Positions 33,138 to 44,830 of a stretch of 64,000 bases of DNA are shown one piece after another. The DNA lies in the NCBI GenBank assembly GCA_029204225.1, contig CM055104.1, forward strand, positions 39,116,527-39,180,526. The letters run 5' to 3'. The translations under genes and the position numbers were made by a program. The stretch comes from Diphasiastrum complanatum. Its lineage: Eukaryota > Streptophyta > Lycopodiopsida > Lycopodiales > Lycopodiaceae. Each line of letters starts with the position of its first letter. Within the stretch, counting starts at the first letter, position 1. Below the pieces are notes generated by a model. The model did no database searches. It worked only from the letters and a program-made list of their open reading frames with translations, and had not been told where the DNA came from.

Positions 33138-34850
33138 ATGACCACTAACTGTAGCAGCTAGCTATACAACTAAGACTCATCCTCTTAGCTCTAGAGTTCG
33201 GTTTTCAGATTGGCGATTCGAGTTTGTTAGAACCGGATGTTCGATGAATCATGAATCAGACATGAAACATTACTTGAATGCTTGATGTACAGTGTAGGTA
33301 GTATGTACTATGTATATAGCCTAAACTGTAGAATATAGATCCTGAATTCATGCATGGATACCTTAGGACCAAAAAAATTTGCAACTTGACCGATTCGACC
33401 GATTCGGTTTCCAGATGGGTGGTTCGAATCGGTTGAAGGAGGCTGAATCGATCGGCCGATTTGGATCGGACATGAAACTATAGTGCTGATCCTCCTCCAA
33501 TCAATGATGTAAAACCTGCAAAATGTAAACCTGTATGGTTAAAAACCAACATGCAGATGGTTCCCAGTTCCCTCTTGGAGAAAAATGCTGATGAAAAAGT
33601 GCCGAAACCTCCTCCAAATTGGGCGCTAGATAATACAATAGGTATTGCTCAAAACATTTGTCAAAATAGGTGCCAGAAAAGATAACAGTTGCTAAAATAG
33701 CCGTCAGAAATAATTTGCCAAAAAAATTTATTTTATTTTTGGGCACCAAGTTTGGCAGAAGTGCTTTTGCTAAAGATCTGCCAAAGAAAGTGGTCTAATA
33801 TTAAGTTACGAACAGATCAATATCATCATCTATGAAATGAATGACAAGAGGTCCTACTTATACCCACAAGGAGGCCCTAAAATGGAAACTTCATGGAGCC
33901 TTTCCATAGAATAAGATAATGTCAGTGAACCTAATCAAAATGGGTAAGGAGGGATAATAGTGCACCCTCCTATAAGAGGGCCCCCACTCCAATATCATAT
34001 GGCCAAGTACCTAATAAATGAATAAATGGGGCCAAAGGCCATTACATGAATAAAAGGACGTGGGGGCCTTCTTATGCATAACAGTAAAGTAATAAAAAAG
34101 GATTGAGAGAATGTAATGAGCCAATTCTATAATTGATAGAGTGCTGAAGATATGTATATGGGCTTTAGATTTAATAGTGCGCTGTCCCAGGGTGCAATAT
34201 GCATGAAATCAGCCTTCGAATGGCCCGAAACTTGCAATATTAGTGGGCTGCAGCAAAAGTACAGCAAATAATAGGCGATGATCAGTAAAGTGCTGAAATC
34301 TTGCTTGAAACCTCGGTTACTCCACAAAATTCAGATAATTTGCCTTAGCTGCCTTGAAAAACCAGCCAATAGGAGAAAGTTTCACCTTTCTAGAAATGTG
34401 CCGGCCCCACCACAAATCAGTCGTTGAAACTGCCCCTTCAAATTAAAAAATTCGAGGTCGATTCTTAGCAACCTCGATGCCCGAAAACTCTAGTAAAAAT
34501 GTGCTGAACTTCTAGGAAGGGTCTGCAGCCCCAAACGCTAAAAGAATCAGCAAATTGGATGCCGAAATTTCTGGCGAATTGCACTGCCTCAGCTCCTCGA
34601 AACTGTAAAAAAATAGCCTCTAGAAAGGTGCTGATCCAGTGGGGATCTTGAGTGTTTCAAACCTGCGAAAATCAGCAAAAAAAAACAGACCTAACTTTTG
34701 CCGACCTGTTTGTTGCTATATTTTTCACTCACTCATCCAAAACAGGTGAAATCTGGCTGTTCTTGGTCACCGTAGTACTGGGAAAAGCTCCTAAAAATCC
34801 AAGACGTCGTGACAAGTATTTCTCTCAAAAAATTGGTTTTCTAGGGCTGT
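33138..34850 (+). other. intron 1 sequence without recognised gene
   Basis: Mostly unique-looking AT-rich DNA. A region near 33380-33470 is rich in 'cgattcg'/'cgaatcgg' motifs. No LTR ends or conserved ORF seen. Confidence 0.5.
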
Positions 34851-34998
34851 TCCAGCCCTGGAAGTGGACAAAAACCATTGTTTTCTCTCTCTACTGCTCC
34901 ACACATGCAAACCAGTTTTTGTCCACTTCCAGCCCTGGAAGTGGACAAAAACCATTGTTTTCTCTCTCTACTGCTCTGCATATATGCAAACCGGTTTT
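34851..34998. repeat. 74-bp tandem duplication containing a 38-bp palindrome
   Basis: Two similar units, each with 'gaagtggacaaaaaccattg' and 'tttctctctctactgctc', stand in tandem. The junction (34915-34952) is a palindrome with 18-bp perfect arms (GTTTTTGTCCACTTCCAG and its complement) around a central CC. Confidence 0.85.
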
Positions 34999-35131
34999 TA
35001 GATGTACCATATTGTTGGATATAGGCTGCTCCACCAGTGATCTCCCTGTAGAAAGAGATTGACAACTCTTTTCCCAAACAAATTCCTCTAAGAGAAGATG
35101 GAAATGGTGTTTTTTCCCCTTCTCTTCTCTT

Positions 35132-35138
<7 letters not shown>

Positions 35139-35189
<51 letters not shown>
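35139..35189. repeat. (CT)n microsatellite at 5' end of ORF1 copy C
   Basis: About 25 CT units preceded by (TTCTC)n, followed directly by the leader of copy C. It has the same orientation relative to the element as the (CT)n tracts 5' of LINE A, LINE B and copy A. Confidence 0.95.
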
Positions 35190-35191
<2 letters not shown>

Positions 35192-36760
35192 CCAGTGGCC
35201 AGCGGCCAGCGGCCAGCGGCCAGCGATGGCGGATCTCCAATGGCCAGCGATGGCCTGGCTCCATCGACCAGCTCCAGCACGGCGCTCCACCTGCAGTATC
35301 ACTGCCCATCGCTGGTGCCCTGCTGCTCGTAGGGTGCCCTCGCCAATGCTTCAGACGATCTGCTGTCTTGCGGAACTCCCCATTGATGCCTCCTCCATCA
35401 ATGCTGCCCTGAGCGGAAATCTAGTCGCTACACGGATTGCTGTCCATCAGATCAGTTCCATTGCTCTTTCTCAGATCGTTGTCTTATCTGATCGTCCTCC
35501 ATCGCCCTTCCTCCATCGCACCTGCTCCATCTGCTGGCGGATCTGTGGCTCCCTGATCTGCTGGATCCATCACTGTCTTCCATCGCACCTGCTGTCCCTC
35601 ATCCCTGATTTGCTGGATCCCTCATAATGCCACGTCGCAAAGGAGTCGTTGCCACCACTTTTGAACCATCCTCCATCTCCAACAATGCTTCAACATCTTC
35701 CTTACAGCCAGATCCACCTACCCCTCCTCCTTCTATGCCTGTTGCAGTTCTTATCTCCCCATCAAACCCTATTCTTGATAATAGTGAAACTACTGTAGCT
35801 ATTCCCTTGACTCCAAACACTCCAGAAGCACCTGTTTCTCTCCCTCCATATGCGTTGGTCAAACTTCTTCGGGATGATCAACTCTGTCTATTTGAATACC
35901 TCAACAATCACAGAGCGCAACTGGCTTCTCATGATTCCCTGCTTCTAGGGGTGCAATCGCATCTTCAGAAGTTGGATACTTCCATTCAAGAACTCAAGAA
36001 CGAAGTTACAATTATAAAAAGTGAAGCCTCTTCCCAAATCGCTACTTCGGCAAAAATCCAGCAGCTCGAAAATCAGGTGGAACAACACCATACGGCTGTT
36101 CAGTCATGGGCAGATGTGCTGAAAGTTTCGTCTCCAATTATCTCTCCACCTCCGCCTTCACCTTCGCTTATCTCAGCCACGTTCACTGAGAGTCGTCTGC
36201 GAGAGCATAAAGCTCTCAATGTTCGTGTTAGAGGTATTCCGAGCTCTCAAAATGTTGTTGCAGAAGCTGAGAAGTTTTTGGAAGGAAATCTTCAACACCA
36301 TAGCAAAGGAATGGAAACTGCCTGGCGACCTAAGAAGGACCTGGATACTCTTGTCATCCGCTTTACATTAGTGTCTCATCGGCGTGAAGTTCTAGGGAAG
36401 AGATTCAAATTGCGGGAAACCAAAATCTACCTGGGCAAAGATCTTACCTTCATCCAAGTTCAAGAACGTAAGAAGGCAAGACAAGAAGCTCTATCAACTG
36501 GCAAACGACTTATCTATCGTGATGGTATTATCAGACTGGTAGATCGAAAGCCTATAGTTAAAAATGATTCTGAGATAGAATTTGAGATAGAGAAATGAAG
36601 AGATGTCTAGTTGAACATGTAAATGGTCTACGTACCATATAATCTTGGCTATTTGACTCTCGTAGTTTGTTTGTTTTTTCTGCTTTGACGGCACTGATCC
36701 GTCTTGTGTCCAACTTAGTTGATGTACTTGTTCGTCTTATTCTTCTTTCTCTTAATTTGG
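35190..36760 (+). mobile_element. ORF1-only LINE relative, copy C
   Basis: Starts with a GC-rich leader of repeated 'cggccagcgg' units, then a Pro/His/Ser-rich segment, the ORF at 35627-36598, and a 3' UTR with 'ggtctacgtaccatataatc' and 'tttgacggcactgatccgtc' blocks matching copy B. The end is abbreviated after 'cgtcttat' and lacks the hairpin, so the 3' boundary is uncertain. Confidence 0.75.
35627..36598 (+). CDS. LINE ORF1-like coiled-coil, RRM-like protein (copy C, intact)
   Basis: The most complete copy, 323 codons. N-terminus: MPRRKG and a Ser/Pro/Thr-rich disordered region to about residue 75. Then LVKLLRDDQLCLFEYLNNH, a heptad-rich stretch at about 110-165 (LQKLDTSIQELKNEV, KIQQLENQVEQHH) predicted to coil, a conserved SWADVLK, then LNVRVRGIPSSQNVVAEAEKFL (about 205-230), DTLVIRFTLVSHRREVL and a basic C-terminal part (LTFIQVQERKKARQEAL, GKRLIYRDGIIRLVD). 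Layout and spacing mirror LINE-1 ORF1p (coiled coil, RRM, C-terminal domain), suggesting an RNA-binding trimer. Alternatively this is a capsid-like protein of an unrelated element. No RT follows within the element. Confidence 0.75.
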   Translation: MPRRKGVVATTFEPSSISNNASTSSLQPDPPTPPPSMPVAVLISPSNPILDNSETTVAIPLTPNTPEAPVSLPPYALVKLLRDDQLCLFEYLNNHRAQLASHDSLLLGVQSHLQKLDTSIQELKNEVTIIKSEASSQIATSAKIQQLENQVEQHHTAVQSWADVLKVSSPIISPPPPSPSLISATFTESRLREHKALNVRVRGIPSSQNVVAEAEKFLEGNLQHHSKGMETAWRPKKDLDTLVIRFTLVSHRREVLGKRFKLRETKIYLGKDLTFIQVQERKKARQEALSTGKRLIYRDGIIRLVDRKPIVKNDSEIEFEIEK

Positions 36761-36777
36761 CTATTCTCTCTCTGGGA

Positions 36778-36793
36778 GGCTCTGATACCAACT
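36778..36793 (-). other. primer binding site
   Basis: Minus strand reads TTGGTATCAGAGCC next to an LTR that starts at 36794. It belongs to a minus-strand copia whose internal region is lost or replaced to the left. Confidence 0.8.
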
Positions 36794-37283
36794 GTTACAC
36801 TCGTATGGTGTAAGCTCGTTAAATCACTAAAAGCTGTAGTGTAGAATGAATCTCCTCTGGTCCATAGGTTACTCTTGTAGCACCTCCCCTACTATTCGAG
36901 TTCCAGGGCCTGTGGCGTCCATGCATGGCTGGTCAGGCTAGCTTGGATCCATTGGGACCCAAATTGCTGATCACCCTGGGGCCAGTTTTGTCCAAGGTTT
37001 TGCCATTCAAGATGTTCTTCCATCCATTGAAAAAAGCGACTATGATACACCTCGCGCGATTGGCGAGTGCCTATCGGTGTGAATGGTAACTGGACCTGAA
37101 TGATGGTTACAGGACCCTGCACTTACTACTCCTGGCGACGGGATCACGGTCAGTGGGCCACGACTGGGTCCTAATAGTGAGGTTGTTTGCTCCATGTATA
37201 TATAAAGTAGGGCCTCAACCAGATTGATGTACAGTGTACACAATCTATGCAATCCATGCACAAATAAATGGGCAATCTTAACA
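36794..37283 (-). repeat. 5' LTR of a minus-strand copia
   Basis: Plus sense starts TGTTACACTCG and probably ends at CTTAACA (37283), a TGTTA/TAACA terminal repeat. A TATATATA run near 37196-37203 could be the LTR promoter on the minus strand. No matching 3' LTR in the window, so the outer end is provisional. Confidence 0.6.
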
Positions 37284-38182
37284 CTGACTGTCCACAAACA
37301 ATCCGCATATGGACCTCAAGTTCAAAACTTGGATAATCTCAAAGTAGATCAAGCATAACAATTTTCTTTACCTCTCGACTTTCTCTTTTGAGCTCAGTCC
37401 CTAAGGAGACCTACGTACTCATCTTGGTTCTAGAATGAGCACGATATGTGTTCCAAAGTCCATTCGGGTGACAATCCTATTGGCCTATCACTGCATATTG
37501 TCCTTGCCGTTGAAATATGCTCAACCTTGTTGTTCCATCCTTCTAGGTAGCAAGCCTCCTGGCATATCTGTAGTTAATTCGTACAAAACTCTTTTCGACT
37601 AGCTTGGCATTGGATCTACGTCATATCCAAGTTTTCATGTTAAACACATTGAGGCCAGAACATACAACACATTCAAATGCTTAAGGCATAGCTCAACTTG
37701 CTTTTTGATTCAGACAAGAGAACAATGTGAGAACTTTCTCTCCCTTCTCAAAAGCTAAGGAGTATGTCCACGTGCTTAGCACAATGTAGAATTTTAGAAT
37801 TAAATAGGAAAAAGCCATTGTGGGCTGTTTAACTGGAAGCCAATATTAGCCTGCTAAAAACACTTTGGAAAATTTAATAAGTAAAGCATTTATTTGATAC
37901 ATTATCACTTATCCACAAAGACTTTGTCATAGTTGCTAGCGTAGCAAGTACTAGTGAATGCCTATTGATAAAGACCTTGCTGCACTAAACCGAGTTATGC
38001 TTCAATGGACAACCACTTTGAGCAGACATCACAGCTCCTTTTCAAAAATTTGTGGGAAGCTTAATTAACATCTATTTACATCTGCAAAGCTTTATTCTAG
38101 GCATCGATGAGTGAATGTTTATGGATGAGTGAATGTTTATGTACGTGATTTGATGAATTGATTTCAAATGTATGTCTTGCAG
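37284..38182 (+). other. intron 1, distal part
   Basis: AT-rich sequence with no recognisable ORF, leading to the acceptor 'tatgtcttgcag' of exon 2. Confidence 0.6.
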
Positions 38183-38233
38183 GTCCTCACCTTTTTTCAT
38201 TCAGATGCTAATCGAGGGCTCAATGAACAGCAG
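38183..38233 (+). CDS. ECA3-like Ca2+-ATPase exon 2
   Basis: Encodes VLTFFHSDANRGLNEQQ, the N-terminal cation-ATPase region of P2A pumps. Phase 0 at both ends; acceptor ttgcag, donor CAG|gtacgt. Confidence 0.93.
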
Positions 38234-38476
38234 GTACGTTTTATTTTTTGTAGTTCAAGAAATGGTAGGCTGAGTGGAAACGAATTTTCTAAACTGAAAG
38301 TTATTGCCACACCTTTTTCATCCATTGGCATGTGACTATATTCTTAAGTAGAGATTGCTGCTATATTAATTGTTGATTTTGTCGCAATCACACCAAGAGA
38401 TATCAAGACACATGCAATTTTGGTAGGTAATCAATCTGTTTTCAAGAACATTAGTTTGGCTTGACTATCATTGTAG

Positions 38477-38510
38477 GTTTTGGAGAATCGTACAATCTAT
38501 GGACGAAATG
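38477..38510 (+). CDS. ECA3-like Ca2+-ATPase exon 3
   Basis: Encodes VLENRTIYGRN plus the first base of the next codon (donor G|gtatgt, phase 1). The YGRN motif is conserved in plant ECA pumps. Confidence 0.93.
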
Positions 38511-38849
38511 GTATGTTAATGAATTTTCTGCATCATTAGCTTTTCTTTTTCTCAAATGATTTGTCAAAAATTAGTATATTCTAAGTTGATTTTAGACATG
38601 GTAAATATTTGATATTCTATTTGATTATGATGTGTAAATTAATAATTCAAGATTGATGCACGGGTAAAATGTATCACGATATGGCCAAGTATGCTGAATG
38701 AGAATTGATAATCAGGTATCGAAGCCGTCTTTTAGCAGCACGCCTTTTAATCTGTTGATTTGTTGTTGGCTCTTGTTTGCATGCTATTTTCAGCAAATCT
38801 GTTTACTTTTGCTATATTATGAATCTATTATGTTGGCCATATTCCAGTA

Positions 38850-39130
38850 TAGAATGGTAGATGTGCATGTCCTGTGGTACTAGGATGTAACTTATAAGCC
38901 ATTCAGGAATTGTTTTTTTGATTTAATAAAGTAAGAAGTTTCAAGAGTTGTGTTGGAAATCCATTTTGGGCCTAGGTGTCCTTAATTAACGTTTTTGCAA
39001 ATGGGCACTCCATTATGGTAGATGTGCATCTACTAGAATACAACTCATTCAAGAATTTTCTTTTTGAATATATAACTAAAGAAGTTTCAAGAGTTGTGTT
39101 GGAAATTCATCATGAGCTAGATGTTCCCAA
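38850..39130 (+). repeat. diverged tandem duplication (about 160-bp unit)
   Basis: 'ggtagatgtgcat' and 'agaagtttcaagagttgtgttggaaat' occur twice in the same order at 38855-38960 and 39015-39115. No coding signal. Confidence 0.65.
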
Positions 39131-39177
39131 TCTTTGTGCTCACAAATTGTGCGTTTTAGAAAGTGGTATCCTAGATT

Positions 39178-39674
39178 TGTTATAGAATTGAAAATAGAGA
39201 TAGAAAGGATCGTTAAATCAAGGTTTACCAACCTAGGAATCCTCGATGGTCTTCTACAACTCAAAATAGATTAAAATCAGCAACATGCAATCAACATGCA
39301 AGCAAATATAGTGACATGCAACGAATAGATCAAACTTTCGAAGTAATCGGATCTGTTGGCTATGGAGGGCAGCGAGCAAGATGAAGAGGATGCGAGCAGA
39401 AATTTGCACAAAACTCCTGTCAGAAACTTCCTACACAAACTAAAATGATAGTACATGCTGTAAGGAGCATTCTAACATCATTAATCCTGGAAATTGCTCT
39501 TCCAATTGGGTCGATTGGATCACGAATGCTTGCTGTCCATGAATTTCCAACAAGAAGAACTTTACATTAGCAAGAATACAAAGCAATAAATCAGATCCAA
39601 CAAGACACCAATCTAGGATAGCATTACACTAGCATTACTTAGCAAGAGATTCTACCACAAAAAGCAAATCACAA
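39178..39674 (-). repeat. 3' LTR, truncated
   Basis: Matches 41087-41614 of the 5' LTR except for a ~31-bp tandem duplication there. It stops at 'gcaaatcacaa', where internal protease-integrase sequence begins. Confidence 0.9.
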
Positions 39675-40130
39675 GAATGCTTCATGCTCATTTGATAGAG
39701 CCTAGCATGCCATAATGCATGTATTTTGTCTTCCACGGCTGAAACTTCGTCACATGCAATAAGAACTTTTGCATGATACAGGTTCTCCTTCCTTAAGCCT
39801 GTTGCAAGCTGTCTTCCACTTTTTATGTCCATTAGCCTGCAATCATTGTCAAGAAACACGACCTTGATGCCCACATCTGTCATGCGGGCTACTGACAATA
39901 AGTCCTTTTGCATGGTTGGTACATGCAATACATTTCGAAAAACTTTAGAACCTTTAATTGTGAGTAAACTCAAGCTTTCTATTCCTGAAAGATCATGTTG
40001 ACTACCATCTCCTAAAATAACATATCTCGAAGTGTAACTAGGAGAGTAACTAGACAACATAGCTCTATTAGAGACAGTAGCTCCAGAATCTATCACCGGA
40101 AGTATTATTAGTAGAATTTAAACAATCTTC
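39675..40130 (-). pseudogene. copia protease and pre-integrase
   Basis: The frame contains VIDSGATVSNRAML (aspartic protease motif), YVILGDGSQHDLSGI, LHVPTMQKDLLSVARM and ALWHARLYQMS, where the expected second His of the pre-integrase finger (RLGH) is changed. It ends at the LTR junction. Confidence 0.85.
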
Positions 40131-41072
40131 TACACAAACAAAAGCAGCAGCTAGAGTATTTTCCTCTTTTCTTGAGTTAGAAGAAAGTTGTTCCTCTTGA
40201 CAAACATTGGCTTTACTATTGTTAGGCCTAGAATAGCATTTGAAAGATGAATGACCAGTTTTGCCACAATGTCTACAAGCTACTCTAGGATTAGCCCAAC
40301 ATTTATCAACAGTATGTCCTGCTTTTTACAATAGTTGCAAAAAGATTTTCTTGACTTAGGCTCAGATGAATCCACTTTGGAATCTTTATTGTTTGGATCT
40401 TGCATGCTAGTCCTTTTGCCTTGCCCTTTCCTTTCCTCGCATGTAAAGCTCTATCTCCTCCTTGAGAAGGTGAACTCCCTTGCCGCATGAGGTACTCCTC
40501 TCGAAGGCTCTGAATGGCCACTTCAAAGGAGTTACCTGTAAGAACAGGTCGCATGTAGATGCAAGAGGGTGGTTGTGCTCGCAGCAGGTACGTAAGTTTC
40601 TCCTCCTTGGGACTTATTCTACCTGCACTTTGTAGAGCACTAAACAAAGATTGTAACTTGAAAAGAAAAGTATCACAATTTGAAATTCCATCCCACTTTA
40701 AACTAGTAAGTTGCTCAAACAGATATAAGATTTGAGTTTGTGATTTGGACTCAAATCTTCGAGCAAGCTCATCCCACATCTCCTTTGCTGTAGCAGAACG
40801 ACAATAATGAGAAAGATATCTTCCGAAATGGTTTGGGAAATAATTACTTTAGCTTTCGAATCTGCATGCAACCAGGCATGAAGATCTTTTAAATCTCCTT
40901 CATAAGCTGCTGTATTTATTACATCAGGTACATGCGGTTTGGGAATGGTCCCATCAACATAAGGCCACAGCTTCTCAGCTTGCAGGATCAGTCGAGTCTT
41001 TGATCTCCATGCAGGGTAGTTGGATCCATCTAGGATCGTTATTTTCGCATGAAAAGTAGAAGTAGAAGCCAT
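40131..41072 (-). pseudogene. copia gag with zinc knuckle
   Basis: Starts MASTSTFHAKITILDGSNYP, then WRSKTRLILQAEKLW; a frameshift near 40810-40780 leads to MWDELARRFESKSQ and TSLKWDGISNCDTFLFKLQS, and a second break to the knuckle CRHCGKTGHSSFKC near 40270. Capsid and nucleocapsid are recognisable but not expressible as one protein. Confidence 0.82.
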
Positions 41073-41086
41073 TGCTCTGATACCAC

Positions 41087-42072
41087 TGTTATAGAATTGA
41101 AAATAGAGATAGAAAGGATCGTTAAATCGAGGTTTACCAACCTAGGAATCCTCGATGGTCTTCTACAACTCAAAATAGATCAAAATCAGCAACATGCAAT
41201 CAACATGCAAGCAAATACAGTGACATGCAATCAACATGCAAGCAAATACAGTGACATGCAACGAACAGATCAAACTTTCGAAGTAATCGGATCTGCTGGC
41301 TATGGAGGGCAGCGAGCAAGATGAAGAGGATGCGAGCAGAAATTTGCACAAAACTCCTGTCAGAAACTTCCTACACAAACTAAAATGATAGTACATGCTG
41401 TAAGGAGCATTCTAACATCATTAATCTTGGAAATTGCTCCTCCAATTGGGTCGATTGGATCACGAATGCTTGCTGTCCATGAATTTCCAGCTAGAAGAAC
41501 TTTACATTAGCAAGAATACAAAGCAATAAATCAGATCCAACAAGACACCAATCTAGGATAGCATTACACTAGCATTAATTAGCAAGAGATTCTACCACAA
41601 AAAGCAAATCACAATAGCATATGTGAGAAGAAATCTCTCTCTCCAATAGTGCGCCCATTTAGGAGGAGGAGGTATCATTTATAGATTGGAAACAAATGAT
41701 ATGTGATGTACATGGCTTCCAAGTGTCAAAAGTAGGTGAAATAGGTGTCCCACATGCTAAGCATGCACTTTCCCTCTTCATGCAATGATTTGCCTCGGTC
41801 CACAAGTTTCCTATATATAGGAAAAATGCGCCCTCCTACAACATAAGAAAATTCATATAGTTCCAACATATAGTTGGTAGCATGTAAAATTGAACCCCTA
41901 GGGTCCCATGTACAACCTATGGGCCTACTCAAGGTTTTGAAACCTTTACAATAAATTTTTATAATGTTTACAAACTTGGTAAGCCTATTTAAACTTTGAG
42001 AGAATACAACGCAAATTAAAATTGCGTGGCGCTAAAATACATGGTGAAATTGATCAAACTTAAACCATAACA
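41087..42072 (-). repeat. 5' LTR (986 bp)
   Basis: Terminal TGTTAT/ATAACA, PBS at 41086-41074 (minus GTGGTATCAGAGC) and a probable TATA box on the minus strand near 41815-41822 ('cctatatatagg'). Confidence 0.88.
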
Positions 42073-42077
42073 AGATT

Positions 42078-43640
42078 TAGAAATTTTGGCCTAAAATGAT
42101 TTAAAAAGAAAAAGGAAGAACCCTTCAATATTGTCGAGTAAAACATATGAATTATGATATATACACCATACAATAACATAGTTACATATGTATGTTACAT
42201 TTTTTGATTTTGATTTGTTTGTTTTTGAATCTGGACAATTAATACAGTTTTTACTTATGTCTTGTAGTGTAGAACCACCATAGCATCTTCTCTACATATT
42301 TAAATGTATGTGTTAACAATAAAATGATCTGTATGCCATTTAAGATTGTACATTACATGTAAGTAGCTAGCCAACTCATCCTTTATTGGGCGTGTCTAGG
42401 TAATTGAATGTATTGTGTTACTTAGTGTAGTTGGGAGGATTGATTACATAGACAAATGAATTTGCTTGTTCATCTCATTGAAACATCTAAATGGTCGAAG
42501 GATTGATAATCTTGGGTAGATGAATGTAGTGTCTACCTAGTAGGATAGTCGATCTATCAAAAGGATTGATAGTTCGGGCAGACAAGTGTTCTGCTCTGCT
42601 ATGCTTTTGGGAATATATATTATTGAATGACGATCAAGTGTAGTGAGGATTTGGAACACCTACAAACCGTAGTCTTCACTTTTTTAGTTAGGGTTTGTGC
42701 ATCAACCCTACCAAACTTTTTGAATGCATGATTGATACATAAGTTTTCAGATATAGGAGTGAGTTCCCATCATAAAGTGAAATATATATGCCAAATGAAT
42801 CCACTAGACGTGAGGCTCGAGAGTACCAAGACAAGTGATGCCCCCATTCACAGATGCCATGTGGTTATTGTTGGAAATCCATGGGCGAGCTAAGATCTTG
42901 AATGGTGAGCAGAGCAATGAAAGCATTAAGAATTAAAACACCTTAATCCCTCAACCTTGAAGACATATTAGCTAGTCAAAACTTTGATGCAATCAAGATA
43001 CATAAATCAGTCAATAGAAAAAACAATTAAGATACATTCAAGGAATAGAAAATGCACGCCATTCTGAGGATTGACATCATGCCAAAAACAATTTATTAGC
43101 CAAGCTTGATCTAGGATATAGTGAGGCTCTCAAGGATCTGTGTAGATGAGGCAACATGGGAATCTCCAAAAGGTAGGGTGTGTGGATCACAATCTTGAGT
43201 GAGAGCTTAGCAGCCTCTTGAGCTACGCAAAAGGGATCTCTTGGAAATCTTTGATCACGAATGCAGAATTGAGAGTGATGAATGTCAAGTGTTGTGTTGA
43301 TCGATGCTTGTTATTGTGCTCCTTATTGTATGTACAAATCGAGAGCAGAGTCCTTGATAATTAGATGATTAGGTTTAGAGCCAAGGGGCTAGTTCGCGAT
43401 AGCCTCTGGTGTTTTGCACGTGTGGATCTTGATGATGCAAAAACATTTGGGACAGACTCAAGGTTTGAGCATTTGTGCCTTGAGTCTATTGTCACGATGG
43501 AGTATTTTCAAATTGTGATGAAGGCTACCCGAGATCTCGCTCAAGATTTAGCGTAATTCTGTAGGCTCTAAAACCTTGCATCAAGTTTATGTTCAAAATT
43601 GCAGGTTCTTGACTGTGGGTAGAACTAGAGTGGCTTGCAC
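42078..43640 (+). other. intron 3 sequence, possible copia 3' LTR remnant
   Basis: No conserved ORF. The right part (from about 42868, starting TGTTGGAAATCC) may be the 3' LTR of the minus copia at 43641-44830, but no matching partner is present to prove it. Confidence 0.4.
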
Positions 43641-44830
43641 GTTGTGAAGATGCTTCTCTTTTGATAGAGGCTTAGTGAAGATATCAACAATCATTACATT
43701 TGTTGCACAATAAATTAGCTCAATTTTCTTATCTTGAACCTTGTCCCCGACAAAGTGAAATAGAATCTGAGTATGCTTTGTCCTTCAATGATCTCTTGGG
43801 TGCAATGACAAGTTTATGCAACTAATGTTGTGACAACAAGATGATAGGTAAATCTTGAACAAAATTTAAATCAAGAAGCAACAATCAAAGCCAGATTGTC
43901 TCTTTGGTGGCCAACATGTCACCAACATACTTGGATTCTATGGATATAGTAATTGCCTTTTGCTTCTCGAAATTCCAAAATATTGGTCCAGAGGACAAGA
44001 TGAAGCTATAGCCCGATGTTGATCTTCTATCTCCTTCGATATGTTAATTACCTATTGACCTCTTGTACACGTTGGAGTTACCTATATTGGCAAAGAAACC
44101 AAGCTGCAGCAGGGAGTTGGAGATCCATGAAAATTAAGCCCTTGAGGCTTGTTTTAGGGCATATAAGGTCTTGTGGATCTTGCAGACTTGACCCTTAAAT
44201 TTTGGGTCAATAAACCCTTTAGGCTGCTTGTATATCTCCTCTTGCATGTACCCATTCAAGAAGGTAGTTTGAACGTCCATTTGATGGTTTTCAAGGTCTT
44301 CTGCTGTTGCTATTGCAAGTCCTTATAGAGGTAATCTTGGACATTGGACTGAAGGCCTCAATATAGTCAACTCCCAAGATTTATTAGAACTCCTTGGCAA
44401 CCAATCTTGCCTTCCACTTTGAGACGGATTCATCCGAATTGTACTTTTCTTGAAGATCCATTTGTAATGAATGATTTTGCTTTTTGTTGGAGGATCAGTC
44501 TTTATCGAAATCTTGGTCCCATTCTTCATTGAGGAATGATATTCCTGGTTCATTGTTGCCTGCCATTGATGGGCATCTTGATTGGACAGTGCCTCTTGTA
44601 TAGTTTGTGGGTCCTCAATGGAGGTCCATAATCCTTGTGGAGTATGTCTTTTAGGTGCCTGTCTTGATCTTGATGACTTGTAGCATTTTGGTTTTCGACG
44701 AAGATCAAGATTTGTGTCAAAACCTTGCCGAGGAAGGTAGCTTGTGGAAGGTGTGTTAGCCACTGGTGGGTCTTGGACTGGTGCTAAAGTTGGTTCAGGG
44801 TCTAGATTAGTGAGCAATGGAGGCAAATCT
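43641..44830 (-). pseudogene. copia RT and RNase H remnant
   Basis: Minus-strand reading begins in the linker before RT (ORF 44826-44323, with NQDAHQWQATMNQEYHSSM and HYKWIFKKS), passes through degraded RT blocks and ends with RNase H C-terminal sequence (HFVGDKVQDKKIELIY, then DIFTKPLS near 43660). Many stops and frame changes; clearly dead. Confidence 0.78.

Larger units (their letters stand above)
39173..42077 (-). mobile_element. internally deleted copia element with TSD AGATT
   Basis: Spans 39178-42072 with 6-bp terminal repeats TGTTAT/ATAACA and AGATT duplicated on both sides (39173-39177, 42073-42077). On the minus strand: 5' LTR 42072-41087 (986 bp), PBS, gag, zinc knuckle and protease to about 39675, then only the last 497 bp of the 3' LTR (39674-39178). 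Integrase, RT, RNase H and the U3 half of the 3' LTR are gone. The 5' LTR carries an extra ~31-bp duplication. Confidence 0.9.

Noticed and set aside
35098-35412. ORF spanning (CT)n into the GC-rich leader of copy C
   Set aside because: Starts in the microsatellite and shows repeated low-complexity residues; more likely untranslated leader.
39178-39674. Reading 39178-41614 as a simple LTR element with 500-bp LTRs
   Set aside because: Flanks did not give a target duplication there; extending the right LTR to 42072 gives matching TGTTAT/ATAACA ends and the AGATT duplication.
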